Of a stretch of 43,730 nucleotides of DNA, positions 16,451-25,489 are shown piece by piece (the first letter of the stretch is position 1; the number at the start of each line of letters is the position of its first letter). The position numbers and the translations under genes are program-made. Origin of the DNA: Autumnicola lenta (GTDB lineage Bacteria > Bacteroidota > Bacteroidia > Flavobacteriales > Flavobacteriaceae); NCBI RefSeq assembly GCF_031846515.1, contig NZ_JAVRHO010000027.1, forward strand, positions 1 through 43,730, written 5' to 3'. The notes under the pieces were generated by a model. It was not told the origin of the DNA, searched no databases, and saw only the letters and a list, made by a program, of their open reading frames with translations.

Positions 16451-16508
16451 ACAAATCGCTTACCTGCGAATGCGGGGGCAGCGGCGAAACTCGGGTAATA
16501 TTATTTGT
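16451..16508. repeat. GC-rich leader element B with nested inverted repeats
   Basis: Outer arms ACAAAT (16451-16456) and ATTTGT (16503-16508), inner arms TTACC (16460-16464) and GGTAA (16494-16498), enclosing TGCG, GCGGGGG and GCGGCG blocks in the same order as element A. The nested pairing gives a plausible folded RNA domain near the predicted 5' end of the arg operon transcript. Confidence 0.5.
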
Positions 16509-16536
16509 CTTGTTGAAATCATATTATAAATGTACA

Positions 16537-16544
16537 CAAAATTA
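16537..16544 (-). promoter_or_regulatory. Candidate -7 box of the arginine operon promoter
   Basis: On the minus strand this reads TAATTTTG, an exact match to the Bacteroidota TAnnTTTG -7 consensus. No convincing TTG -33 element is seen at the right distance. It is about 310 bases upstream of the acyltransferase ATG and 18 to 25 bases after the ilvA stop. Confidence 0.4.
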
Positions 16545-16561
16545 TTAAGCGACAAAATCCC

Positions 16562-17836
16562 TCAGACTAAAAATTGAAATAAATTTGGTTTATCATTTAA
16601 ATATTCTCCATAAAAATTCTTTTTCTTCATTCTTTCCACCAGCGGACCAAAATCGGCAGGATCTTTTAACTCAATACCAACAACGGCTGGCCCGTTTTCC
16701 CTGTGGTGTTTTTTAGAATATTCAAAATGAGTAATATCATCATACGGCCCAAGTACTTTAGCTACAAACTCCTTCAAAGCCCCGGCACGTTGAGGAAAAC
16801 TGATAATGAAATAATGCTTAAGACCGGAATATAACAGTGCCCTCTCTTTAATTTCAGCCGTACGGGTGATGTCATTATTGCTTCCGCTCACCATACATAC
16901 CACATTCTTACCTTTTATTTCTTCAGCAAAAGAATCCAGGGCACAAATTGCCATGGCTCCTGCAGGTTCTACTACAATCGCATCCTGATTATAAAGATCG
17001 AGAATAGTCTGGCAAATTTTTCCTTCAGGAACAGTTACCATTCTATCCAGATTTTCCTTACAAATCTCAAAATTTCTGGAACCTACTTTTTGCACAGCCG
17101 CTCCATCAACAAACCTTTCTATTTCTGCCAATTCCACTACTTTACCTTCTTTTAAAGAATAAGTCATGGAAGGTGCACCTTCCGGCTCTACACCAATTAT
17201 TTTTGTATTTGGGGAAAGCTGCTTAAAAACCGAAGAAATTCCGGCTAGTAGTCCGCCGCCTCCAAGAGGGGCAAAAACATAATCTATAGGCGCATCGGCC
17301 TGCTCCAATATCTCTAAAGCAATTGTCGCCTGGCCTTCGATTACCTTCTCATCATCAAAAGGATGAATAAAGACAAGTCCTGATTTATCTCCGTGTTTTA
17401 TAGCGCTCTTATAGGAATCATCAAATGTATCCCCTTTAAGAACAACATCTACCCATTCTCCTCCAAACATCTGCGTTTGTTCCACCTTTTGTCTTGGAGT
17501 TGTAATTGGCATATAGATAATACCTTTTGCCTGCAATTTATTACAGGCAAAAGCCACTCCCTGTGCATGATTACCGGCACTGGCGCATATTACGCCCTTA
17601 TCCAGCTGCTCCTGTGTTAAACTTGAAATCTTGTTATATGCACCACGAATTTTATAAGAACGAACCTGCTGAAGATCTTCTCTTTTAAGCATCACCCTCG
17701 CCTCGTACCTGCTACTGTAGGTAAAAGAATCTGCCAAAGGAGTCTTTATTACAACCTTGGAAATACGTTCTGCAGCATCTTTTACTGCTTCCAATTTTGG
17801 TCTGTATGTTTTTTGATCTGTCAGCAAAGTATCCAT
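16562..17836 (-). CDS. ilvA: Threonine ammonia-lyase (biosynthetic)
   Basis: Deaminates threonine to 2-oxobutanoate, the entry to isoleucine. The PLP lysine is Lys62 in VRSYKIRGAYNK, and LGGGGLLAGISS (near 190-202) binds the cofactor phosphate. At 424 residues it has one C-terminal ACT-like regulatory domain (ISFPQRAGALKEFV onward) rather than the two of the 514-residue E. coli enzyme, like the B. subtilis type. Its place as last gene of ilvDBNCA, with a one-base overlap with ilvC, supports the biosynthetic rather than the catabolic enzyme. Confidence 0.95.
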   Translation of the reverse strand: MDTLLTDQKTYRPKLEAVKDAAERISKVVIKTPLADSFTYSSRYEARVMLKREDLQQVRSYKIRGAYNKISSLTQEQLDKGVICASAGNHAQGVAFACNKLQAKGIIYMPITTPRQKVEQTQMFGGEWVDVVLKGDTFDDSYKSAIKHGDKSGLVFIHPFDDEKVIEGQATIALEILEQADAPIDYVFAPLGGGGLLAGISSVFKQLSPNTKIIGVEPEGAPSMTYSLKEGKVVELAEIERFVDGAAVQKVGSRNFEICKENLDRMVTVPEGKICQTILDLYNQDAIVVEPAGAMAICALDSFAEEIKGKNVVCMVSGSNNDITRTAEIKERALLYSGLKHYFIISFPQRAGALKEFVAKVLGPYDDITHFEYSKKHHRENGPAVVGIELKDPADFGPLVERMKKKNFYGEYLNDKPNLFQFLV

Positions 17837-19311
17837 TATGCGTGTATTTTTTCCATTGCAGTCATTGCTTTTCTCAGCACACCACCCACTTTCTCAACCG
17901 GATGATTCCTGATAGCATCGTTAACTGCGATTAATTCCTGATTATCCACTCCGGTATAATCAGTTCCGTATGATTTTCCTGCTACTTCAGGCTCAAGACT
18001 ATTTATATAATCCTTAATAAGCGGCTTGGCAGAATGATCAAACAGGTAGCAACCATATTCTGCAGTATCAGAAATTATTCGGTTCATTTCGTATAATTTC
18101 TTCCTTGCAATGGTATTAGCGATTAGCGGAGTCTCATGTAGTGACTCGTAATAAGCTGACTCAGCAATTATTCCAGCTTCCACCATGGTTTCAAAAGCAA
18201 GTTCTACTCCCGATTTTACAAAAGCAACGAGAAGGACTCCTTTATCAAAATATTCCTGTTCTTTAATTTCTTCTGAAGTTGCCTCAGTTTTCTCAAAGGC
18301 AGTATTTTCTGTAGCAGCACGCCATTCAAGCAACTCTTTATCGTCATTAGCCCAATCTTTCATCATTCGGCTGCTAAAAGCACCGGAAATAATATCATCC
18401 ATATGCTTCTGAAAAAGAGGACGCATTTGTTGCTTCAGTTCTTCAGAAATTTCATTGGCTCTTAACTTTGCAGGATTTGATAATCTGTCCAACATATTTG
18501 TAATACCACCATGCTTTAGAGCTTCAGTAATGGTTTCCCAACCATACTGGATAAGTTTTGCTGCATAAGAAGGTTCAATTCCATCTGCAACCATTTTATC
18601 AAAAGTAAGAATAGAGCCGGTCTGAAGAACACCACAAAGAATAGTCTGTTCTCCCATTAAATCAGATTTTACTTCAGCTACAAACGATGAAGCCAATACT
18701 CCGGCTTTATGACCTCCTGTTGCCACAGCATAGGCTTTTGCCCAATCGAAGCCAATTCCCTGAGGATCATTTTCAGGATGTACAGCAATTAAAGTTGGCA
18801 CACCAAAACCTCTTTTATATTCTTCCCTAACTTCAGATCCCGGAGATTTAGGAGCTACCATAATTACGGTGATATCATCCCGAACCTGCATTCCTTCTTC
18901 CACGATATTGAAACCGTGAGAATAAGAAAGCACAGCATCTCTTTTAATATGTGGCATAATAGCCTTTACTACAGAAGTATGCTGCTTATCTGGTGTAAGG
19001 TTGATCACCAAATCTGCATGCGGAATCATCTCTTCGTAAGTTCCGACATTAAAATTATTTTCTGTTGCGTTTTTCCAGGACTGGCGCTTTTCTTTAATAG
19101 CACCTTCTCTTAGAGTATAGGAAATATCCAGACCGCTGTCCCGCATATTTAAACCCTGATGAAGTCCCTGGGCTCCACAGCCCACGATAACTATTTTTTT
19201 ATTTTTTAAGGCAGCCACACCCTCGCTGAATTCATCTAGTGCCATAAAGCGGCAGGTTCCCAGCTGGGCTAATTGTTCACGTAAAGAAAGGCTGTTAAAA
19301 TAGTTTGTCAT
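17836..19311 (-). CDS. ilvC: Ketol-acid reductoisomerase, long (class II) form
   Basis: Carries out the isomerisation and NADPH reduction of acetolactate and acetohydroxybutyrate. The Rossmann motif VGCGAQGLHQGLNMRDSG lies near residues 43-60. The 491-residue length and the duplicated C-terminal knotted helical domain mark the class II enzyme as in E. coli and plants, not the 330-residue class I. It overlaps ilvN by four bases (ATGA) and ilvA by one. Confidence 0.97.
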   Translation of the reverse strand: MTNYFNSLSLREQLAQLGTCRFMALDEFSEGVAALKNKKIVIVGCGAQGLHQGLNMRDSGLDISYTLREGAIKEKRQSWKNATENNFNVGTYEEMIPHADLVINLTPDKQHTSVVKAIMPHIKRDAVLSYSHGFNIVEEGMQVRDDITVIMVAPKSPGSEVREEYKRGFGVPTLIAVHPENDPQGIGFDWAKAYAVATGGHKAGVLASSFVAEVKSDLMGEQTILCGVLQTGSILTFDKMVADGIEPSYAAKLIQYGWETITEALKHGGITNMLDRLSNPAKLRANEISEELKQQMRPLFQKHMDDIISGAFSSRMMKDWANDDKELLEWRAATENTAFEKTEATSEEIKEQEYFDKGVLLVAFVKSGVELAFETMVEAGIIAESAYYESLHETPLIANTIARKKLYEMNRIISDTAEYGCYLFDHSAKPLIKDYINSLEPEVAGKSYGTDYTGVDNQELIAVNDAIRNHPVEKVGGVLRKAMTAMEKIHA

Positions 19312-19847
19312 GATGTAGTTTTTGTAGTATTAAATTTTTCTAATATTCCTGATATTGGCATTTCGTTTTTAGTAACTGCAATGGTGCCGGATCTAACAAA
19401 TTGCATTAGTCCATAAGGTTTTAAAATCTCGTACAAATGATCTACCTCGTGGCGTTTTCCGGTTTTTTCGACTACAAAAAAGTCCCGCGTAACGGTTACA
19501 ATCCTGGCATTTGTCTCTTTGATAAAATCCTGAATATTTAAATCGTTCAGAAAATCTTCAGATTTGATTTTATAGAGCGCTGTTTCCTGGTAAATAGTTT
19601 CCTTATCTGTGTGATAAAAAGCTTTAATAACTTCAATCTGCTTTTCTATCTGTCCGATAATTTTTCTGACCTGCTCTTCGGTTACGTTCACCACAATAAT
19701 GAACCGCATTACCTCATTCACTTCACTTGGCGAAGCAGTAATACTCTCAATATTAATATGTCTCTTAAGGAAAATTGCAGCAATCCTGCTCAATAACCCC
19801 AGATTGTTTTCCGTATAAATTGATACGGTATAATTTTTCTTTTCCAT
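19308..19847 (-). CDS. ilvN: Acetolactate synthase regulatory (small) subunit
   Basis: Regulatory partner of IlvB that confers valine sensitivity. An N-terminal ACT domain (YTVSIYTENNLGLLSRIAAIFLKRHINIESI, residues 5-35) is followed by an ALS small-subunit C-terminal domain containing GKRHEVDHLYEILKPYG. The 179 residues are in the usual range. The ATG overlaps the ilvB stop by one base and its stop overlaps ilvC by four, so subunit stoichiometry is probably set by coupled translation. Confidence 0.95.
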   Translation of the reverse strand: MEKKNYTVSIYTENNLGLLSRIAAIFLKRHINIESITASPSEVNEVMRFIIVVNVTEEQVRKIIGQIEKQIEVIKAFYHTDKETIYQETALYKIKSEDFLNDLNIQDFIKETNARIVTVTRDFFVVEKTGKRHEVDHLYEILKPYGLMQFVRSGTIAVTKNEMPISGILEKFNTTKTTS

Positions 19848-21580
19848 TACTCTAGTAGTATTTCTGAAACTGCCGCTCCGGTTGGTATCATTGGGAATAC
19901 GTTCTCTTCCTGTTCAACTTTAACTTCAAGGAAATAGGCATCCTTAGATTCCATCATTTCCTTAATAGCATCTTTTAACTGCGATCGCTCTGTAACCTGA
20001 TTGGCTTTAATATGATATCCTTTGGCTATTGTAACAAAATCAGGGTTCACCATTTCTGTTGAAGCATAGCGCTTGTCAAAAAATAATTGCTGCCATTGCC
20101 TTACCATTCCTAAAAAGCCGTTGTTTAAAACCACAATCTTAACCGGCACTTTAGTCTGGAAAATAGTCCCCAGTTCCTGAATGGTCATTTGATAACCACC
20201 GTCCCCGATTATGGCCACTACCTCTCGTTGCGGTGCCCCCATTTTAGCTCCTATCGCAGCCGGCAATGCAAATCCCATAGTTCCCAATCCGCCGGAAGTA
20301 ACATTGCTCCTGGTAAAATTAAACTTCGCATATCTGCAGGCAGCCATCTGGTGCTGACCAACATCAGAAACAATTACCGCGTCCCCATTAGAGAAGTTGT
20401 TTATTTCCTGGATCACCTCACCCATTCCAAGGTTAGCTTTAGTAACATCCATATTACCTTTTATGACTTTCTCATATTCGGTTTTATACATGTCTTTAAA
20501 CTGCTGATGCCAGCTTTCATGCTTATTAGGCTTTAAAAGCTCAAGTAAAGTCTTAAGCGTTTCCTTTACATTACCCAAAACAGGAATATCGGCATGAACA
20601 TTTTTATTAATTTCTGCAGGATCAATTTCAAAATGGATCACCTTAGCCTGTTTGGCGTAATGCTCCAGATTACCGGTTACCCTGTCGTCAAACCTCATCC
20701 CAATTGCAATAAGAACATCACATTCATTCGTAAGCATATTTGGACCATAATTCCCATGCATTCCAACCATTCCCACGTTTAGAGGATGCTCTGTTGGCAA
20801 GGCTGAAAGACCCAGGATGGTCCAAGCTGCAGGAACACCAGATTTTTCCACAACCTGTTTAAAAAGATCTTCGGCGCCACCAAGGATAACACCCTGCCCC
20901 CAAACTATTAGAGGTTTCTTAGCATTGTTTATCGCTTCTGCAGCCTTTTGTACCTGCGCAAGATTTACTTCAGGATAAGGATTATAACTCCTGATTCCCG
21001 AACATTTTTTATAACTGAAATCAATAGACGCAAATTGTGCATCTTTGGTGATATCTACCAATACCGGACCTGGACGACCTGATCTAGCGATATAAAATGC
21101 TTTGGCAATTATCTCCGGAATTTCTTCTGCTTTGGTTATCTGGTAATTCCACTTGGTGATGGGAGTCGAAATTCCCACAATATCGGTCTCCTGGAAAGCA
21201 TCACTCCCCAGCAAATGTGATCCCACCTGGCCTGTTATACAAACCATTGGTGTAGAATCTATCTGGGCATCTGCGATACCGGTGACAAGATTTGTCGCTC
21301 CCGGACCTGAAGTAGCCACAGCTACGCCTACTTTTCCGGTAACCCGGGCATAACCCTGAGCAGCATGTGTAGCTCCCTGCTCATGTCTTGTAAGGACATG
21401 ATGTAACTTATCCTGATATTTGTATAACTCATCATAAACGGGCATAATAGCGCCACCAGGATATCCGTAGATGGTGTCCACACCTTCCTCCAGCAAACAT
21501 TTTATTACCGCTTCGGCCCCGGACACTTTTGTTGTTGTCTGGGTCTGTACTTTTTCGAAACTAGCTGTTTTTACTTCCAT
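19847..21580 (-). CDS. ilvB: Acetolactate synthase catalytic (large) subunit
   Basis: ThDP-, FAD- and Mg-dependent carboligase making acetolactate and acetohydroxybutyrate. GYPGGAIMPVYDEL and the catalytic Glu in RHEQGATHAAQGYAR mark the N-terminal Pyr domain. GDGGYQMTIQELGT (about residues 457-470) is the GDG...N-type ThDP-Mg motif of the C-terminal PP domain. 577 residues, normal. It starts 11 bases after ilvD. An anabolic acetohydroxyacid synthase rather than the catabolic pH-6 enzyme, given the adjacent regulatory subunit. Confidence 0.96.
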   Translation of the reverse strand: MEVKTASFEKVQTQTTTKVSGAEAVIKCLLEEGVDTIYGYPGGAIMPVYDELYKYQDKLHHVLTRHEQGATHAAQGYARVTGKVGVAVATSGPGATNLVTGIADAQIDSTPMVCITGQVGSHLLGSDAFQETDIVGISTPITKWNYQITKAEEIPEIIAKAFYIARSGRPGPVLVDITKDAQFASIDFSYKKCSGIRSYNPYPEVNLAQVQKAAEAINNAKKPLIVWGQGVILGGAEDLFKQVVEKSGVPAAWTILGLSALPTEHPLNVGMVGMHGNYGPNMLTNECDVLIAIGMRFDDRVTGNLEHYAKQAKVIHFEIDPAEINKNVHADIPVLGNVKETLKTLLELLKPNKHESWHQQFKDMYKTEYEKVIKGNMDVTKANLGMGEVIQEINNFSNGDAVIVSDVGQHQMAACRYAKFNFTRSNVTSGGLGTMGFALPAAIGAKMGAPQREVVAIIGDGGYQMTIQELGTIFQTKVPVKIVVLNNGFLGMVRQWQQLFFDKRYASTEMVNPDFVTIAKGYHIKANQVTERSQLKDAIKEMMESKDAYFLEVKVEQEENVFPMIPTGAAVSEILLE

Positions 21581-21591
21581 AATTCACCATA

Positions 21592-23265
21592 TTAAAATTC
21601 ATCGGTAACACAGCCTTGTGAAGCCGAAGAAACCGTTCTCGCATATTTATAAAGAACTCCTTTGTTAAACTTTAAGGCAGGAGCTACCCAGTTTTTCTTT
21701 CTTTCTGCTATTTCTTCTTCTGAAAGAGCTACTTCAATCCTGTTTGTTTCAGCATTAATGGTAATCTCGTCGCCGTCCTTAAGAAAAGCCAGAAGTCCGC
21801 CTTCCTGAGCTTCGGGGGTGATGTGACCAACTACAAAGCCATGTGTTCCACCAGAAAATCTACCATCTGTAATAAGTGCTACATCTTTCCCAAGTTTAGC
21901 CCCCATAATTGCAGCTGTAGGTTTAAGCATTTCAGGCATTCCGGGGCCACCTTTAGGGCCTTCATAGCGGATTACCACTACATCTCCTTTTTTCACTTTC
22001 CCTTCAGAAATACCATCGTTTGCTTCGTATTCGCTATTAAAAACCCTTGCTTTTCCTGTAAACTGCAGGCCTTCTTTTCCTGTTATTTTCGCCACAGAAC
22101 CTCCTTCAGCTAAATTTCCGTAAAGAATACGGATATGGCCCGTCTTCTTGATTGGATCATCCAAAGTTCTCAATACATCCTGTCCTTCTTCGAGGTCCGG
22201 AACTTCACTAAGATTTTCAGCAAGTGTTTTTCCTGTAACCGTTAAACAATCACCGTGAAGCATATCATTCTTCAGCATATACTTAAGTACCGCCGGAATT
22301 CCTCCCACTCTGTGCACATCTTCCATTGCGTACTTTCCGCTAGGCTTCAGATCTGCTAAAAACGGAGTACTGTCACATATTCTCTCAAAATCGGTAAGCG
22401 TGAAATCCACTTCAGCAGCTTTGGCTATCGCCAGGAAGTGCAGCACCGCATTGGTAGAACCACCCAATACTGTAAGAAGCCTGATCGCATTCTCTATCGC
22501 TTCCTTAGTCACAATATCCCGTGGTTTGATATCCCTCTCTATAAGCAGGTTCATTGCTTTTCCTGCTTCAATACTTTCTGCACTTTTCTCTTCTCCAACT
22601 GCAGGATTAGAAGAATTATAAGGTAATGCCATCCCAAGTGCTTCTATTGCTGAAGCCATCGTATTAGCCGTGTACATACCTCCACAGGCACCTGCACCAG
22701 GACACGCCTTTTCTATTACTGCGTTGTAATCTTCATCGCTTATATCTCCCGACACTTTTGATCCCCAGGCTTCAAAAACCGAAACCACATCCAGTTTTTG
22801 ATCTTTATGACAACCTGAAGCTATCGTTCCGCCGTAGACTAAAATTGCAGGCCGATTGATACGCAGCATCGCCATAAGCGCGCCGGGCATGTTTTTATCA
22901 CAACCAACAACTGTGACCATCCCGTCATAGGACATTGCATGCACCACAGTTTCCATAGAATCTGCAATAATATCCCGGGAAGGCAAAGAGTAACGCATAC
23001 CAGGAGTCCCCATGGAAATCCCGTCGCTCACTCCAATAGTATGAAATATAAGGCCTACAAGTTCATTCTCGTTACAACCTTGTTTTACCAATTTCGCCAG
23101 GTCATTAAGGTGCATATTACACGGGTTACCTTCATACCCGGTACTCGCAATTCCTACAAATGGTTTTTTAAAATCTTCTTTGGTTAATCCTATTGCGTGA
23201 AGCATCGCCTGGGAAGCTGGCTGTGATTCACTTTGAGTTAAAATCTTACTATATTTATTATTCAT
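21592..23265 (-). CDS. ilvD: Dihydroxy-acid dehydratase
   Basis: Dehydrates the dihydroxy acids to the 2-oxo acids that precede Ile, Val and Leu. Fe-S cluster cysteines are visible in GNPCNMH, VGCDKNMPG and PGAGACGGMYTANTM. GGSTNAVLHFLAIA and GRFSGGTHGFVVGHITPEA are further family signatures. 557 residues, typical. It is the first gene of the ilvDBNCA operon, with a long upstream region that may hold an attenuator. Confidence 0.96.
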   Translation of the reverse strand: MNNKYSKILTQSESQPASQAMLHAIGLTKEDFKKPFVGIASTGYEGNPCNMHLNDLAKLVKQGCNENELVGLIFHTIGVSDGISMGTPGMRYSLPSRDIIADSMETVVHAMSYDGMVTVVGCDKNMPGALMAMLRINRPAILVYGGTIASGCHKDQKLDVVSVFEAWGSKVSGDISDEDYNAVIEKACPGAGACGGMYTANTMASAIEALGMALPYNSSNPAVGEEKSAESIEAGKAMNLLIERDIKPRDIVTKEAIENAIRLLTVLGGSTNAVLHFLAIAKAAEVDFTLTDFERICDSTPFLADLKPSGKYAMEDVHRVGGIPAVLKYMLKNDMLHGDCLTVTGKTLAENLSEVPDLEEGQDVLRTLDDPIKKTGHIRILYGNLAEGGSVAKITGKEGLQFTGKARVFNSEYEANDGISEGKVKKGDVVVIRYEGPKGGPGMPEMLKPTAAIMGAKLGKDVALITDGRFSGGTHGFVVGHITPEAQEGGLLAFLKDGDEITINAETNRIEVALSEEEIAERKKNWVAPALKFNKGVLYKYARTVSSASQGCVTDEF

Positions 23266-23937
23266 TCTTAGATTTATTCGCTTATAAAAGTTTAAAGTTA
23301 AGTTCTTAGAAATACTCCCGATGAAAATGTGAAGAATTTAAACTACTTTCAAAAAAACTCAAACAACTATAATGCATTGATTATCAATTTTTTAATCCTT
23401 TTATCTTTACGATAGCTGGATGTTTTTGGTGGAAGGTTAAAAAAGCCCAATCGAACTGATTTTACTGCAATTTTCAGGCTTTTTAAGAGCTAAAATTCGA
23501 TTATTTCAATTTTATGCCCATTTTTCCTTCTGAAAAAACACATAACCTACTTAAAAATTCTTTTTTTATGAAAAATCAGGTATAAAAAATACCTGTCCTT
23601 GGGACAGCTGTCTAAAATGACAATTATCGACCTTTACAGGTACAAAATAAGAAGGATAAGGAACGAAATCTTTTCTCTCTCCTTTACTTAGGATGAATGC
23701 AGGTGAAACGTGTTGACAAAGCGTATTTTCTTCCGCAGATAGTGAAGATTTTAGCAGAAAATTTTCAGCTGAACTCTCCACTTCTTTCGTTGACTTCAAA
23801 AGGAAAAATCCACGCATGTATGAATAATTATTCCAGCAGAAACTGTAATTTCCAATAATCAATTTTTCACGCTTCACTAATCACTTTCCTCTTTACTCTC
23901 TTTAAATTATCGACTTTTCACCTTTTTTACGTCAAAC
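23266..23937 (-). other. Gene-free stretch upstream of ilvD (operon leader and pccB 3' region)
   Basis: No convincing gene in 672 bases. A 103-codon GTG-start frame (23566-23877, minus) shows no family feature and is probably chance. Visible structure includes a hairpin CAGGTAT-aaaaa-ATACCTG (23577-23595), which in minus sense has a T-rich flank and may end the pccB transcript; a terminator-like stem at 23439-23484; and a small palindrome TTGAT-t-ATCAA (23377-23387) closer to ilvD. Promoter and control elements of the ilv operon should lie here. Confidence 0.6.
23439..23484 (-). terminator. Terminator-like hairpin in the ilv leader, possible attenuator
   Basis: In minus sense AAAAAGCC (23484 to 23477) pairs with GGCTTTTT, within GGGCTTTTTT at its end, and CTGA/TCAG inside can extend the stem. 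The run of six T at 23444-23439 follows. Immediately before it is a 17-codon frame (ATG at 23543, stop at 23490) containing an Ile-Glu-Ile-Ile stretch, which could act as a leader peptide. Simple termination of the upstream carboxylase transcript is the competing reading. Confidence 0.4.
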
Positions 23938-25479
23938 TCACAACGGAATATTCCCATGCTTCCTGTCAATCCTCAACACCTGCTTATTTTCGAGCATACT
24001 GAAAGCCTTCAGTAGTTTTCTTCTGGTATCCCGCGGCATAATTACTTCATCTATAAATCCTCGCTGCGCTGCTTTAAACGGATTCGCAAACTTTTCAGCA
24101 TATTCAGCTTCCTTTTCTGAAAGTTTGACTTCCGAATCTTCGGCCTCTTTAATTTCTTTTCTGAAAATAATTTCACTCGCACCTTTGGCTCCCATTACAG
24201 CAATTTCCGCAGTTGGCCAGGCATAATTAAGATCGGCACCAATATGTTTGCTGTTCATCACATCATAAGCACCACCATAAGCCTTACGAGTAATTACCGT
24301 TACCCTGGGCACTGTGGCTTCACTTAAAGCATACAATAACTTGGCACCATGCAAAATAATTCCATTCCATTCCTGGTCAGTCCCCGGTAAGAATCCCGGA
24401 ACATCAACAAGCACGAGCAACGGAATATTAAAGCAATCACAAAAACGTGTAAAACGTGCCGCTTTTTTTGAACTATCCACATCGAGCACCCCGGCCAAAC
24501 TCATTGGCTGATTGGCTACAATCCCGATACTTCTCCCTCCAAGCCGGGCAAAACCAACTATAATATTCTCGGCATAATCTTTATGAATTTCAAAAAATGA
24601 ATCTTCATCTATAATTCCTTTTATCACCTCATGCATATCATAAGGTTTTGTGGAACTATCAGGAATCATGCTGTCCAACGAGTTTCTTATCTCATCTCCC
24701 AACTCGTAAGGAAGCTTTTCCGGTGTTTCTTTATTATTCTGCGGAAGATAACCCATCAAGGTTTTGATATCTTCCAGACAGGTAATATCATTAAATGAAG
24801 TAATATGTGTCACTCCCGACTTGGTAGAATGCGTGCTGGCACCGCCAAGCTCTTCAGAAGTGACTTCTTCGTTTGTTACCGTTTTTACAACGTTTGGTCC
24901 GGTTACAAACATATAACTGGTATCCTGCACCATCAGCGTAAAATCTGTCATTGCCGGGGAATACACGGCTCCTCCCGCACAAGGTCCCATAATTGCCGAT
25001 ATTTGCGGAATTACACCCGACGCCTGTACATTTCTATAAAAAATATCTGCATATCCACCCAGTGATTTCACCCCTTCCTGAATCCTGGCACCACCCGAAT
25101 CATTCAATCCTATAATAGGCGCTCCAACTTTCATGGCATGATCCATTACTTTGCATATTTTTTCAGCGTGGGTTTCAGATAAAGCGCCTCCAAAAACAGT
25201 AAAATCCTGCGCAAACACGTAAACAAGCCGGCCGTGAATAGTTCCATATCCGGTTACCACTCCGTCGCCATAATACTGCTGTTTGTCCATTCCGAAATCG
25301 GTCGTACGATGCGTTACCAATATTCCGAGTTCTTCAAAGGAGCCTTCATCCAGCAAATAATCTACTCTTTCCCGGGCAGTTAACTTCTTCTTTTCGTGCT
25401 GTTTGGCAATCCGTTTTTCACCGCCACCCAAATGAGCTTGCTGTATTTTTTCGTTTAGCTTTTCTATATTCTGACTCAT
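23938..25479 (-). CDS. pccB: Acyl-CoA carboxylase carboxyltransferase subunit, probably propionyl-CoA
   Basis: Transfers CO2 from carboxybiotin to an acyl-CoA. It is a crotonase-fold carboxyltransferase of 513 residues with both N- and C-terminal halves fused, as in PccB. MGPCAGGAVYSPAMTDF and RKAYGGAYDVMNSKHIGAD are the oxyanion and biotin-site signatures. In GGAYDVM the Asp is the residue that, in actinobacterial enzymes, goes with propionyl- over acetyl-CoA preference (family knowledge). It follows accC by ten bases. The product, methylmalonyl-CoA, would link Ile, Val and odd-chain catabolism to succinyl-CoA. Confidence 0.9.
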   Translation of the reverse strand: MSQNIEKLNEKIQQAHLGGGEKRIAKQHEKKKLTARERVDYLLDEGSFEELGILVTHRTTDFGMDKQQYYGDGVVTGYGTIHGRLVYVFAQDFTVFGGALSETHAEKICKVMDHAMKVGAPIIGLNDSGGARIQEGVKSLGGYADIFYRNVQASGVIPQISAIMGPCAGGAVYSPAMTDFTLMVQDTSYMFVTGPNVVKTVTNEEVTSEELGGASTHSTKSGVTHITSFNDITCLEDIKTLMGYLPQNNKETPEKLPYELGDEIRNSLDSMIPDSSTKPYDMHEVIKGIIDEDSFFEIHKDYAENIIVGFARLGGRSIGIVANQPMSLAGVLDVDSSKKAARFTRFCDCFNIPLLVLVDVPGFLPGTDQEWNGIILHGAKLLYALSEATVPRVTVITRKAYGGAYDVMNSKHIGADLNYAWPTAEIAVMGAKGASEIIFRKEIKEAEDSEVKLSEKEAEYAEKFANPFKAAQRGFIDEVIMPRDTRRKLLKAFSMLENKQVLRIDRKHGNIPL

Positions 25480-25489
25480 CTCTTAAATT

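Larger units (their letters stand above)
16229..16561 (-). promoter_or_regulatory. Leader region of the arginine operon (no gene; two related structured elements)
   Basis: A 333-base stretch without a credible gene lies between ilvA and the acyltransferase. It holds a -7-like box at 16537-16544 and two GC-rich blocks in AT-rich surroundings at 16318-16356 and 16451-16508. If the box is the promoter, the operon mRNA has an untranslated leader of about 300 nt that includes both blocks. That is long for a simple leader and suggests RNA-level control or repeat insertions. Confidence 0.5.

Noticed and set aside
16509..16545. Possible ArgR (ARG box) operator near the arginine promoter
   Set aside because: The TTTATAATATG stretch only loosely resembles an ARG box and has no symmetric partner.
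23377..23387. TTGAT-t-ATCAA palindrome as an FNR/CRP site upstream of ilvD
   Set aside because: The spacing is one base rather than the four of an FNR-type site, so only the symmetry is noted.
23566..23877. Open frame of 103 codons on the minus strand after pccB
   Set aside because: GTG start, no recognisable motif, hydrophobicity or family phrase, and its end overlaps a hairpin. Treated as chance, though a small unknown gene cannot be excluded.
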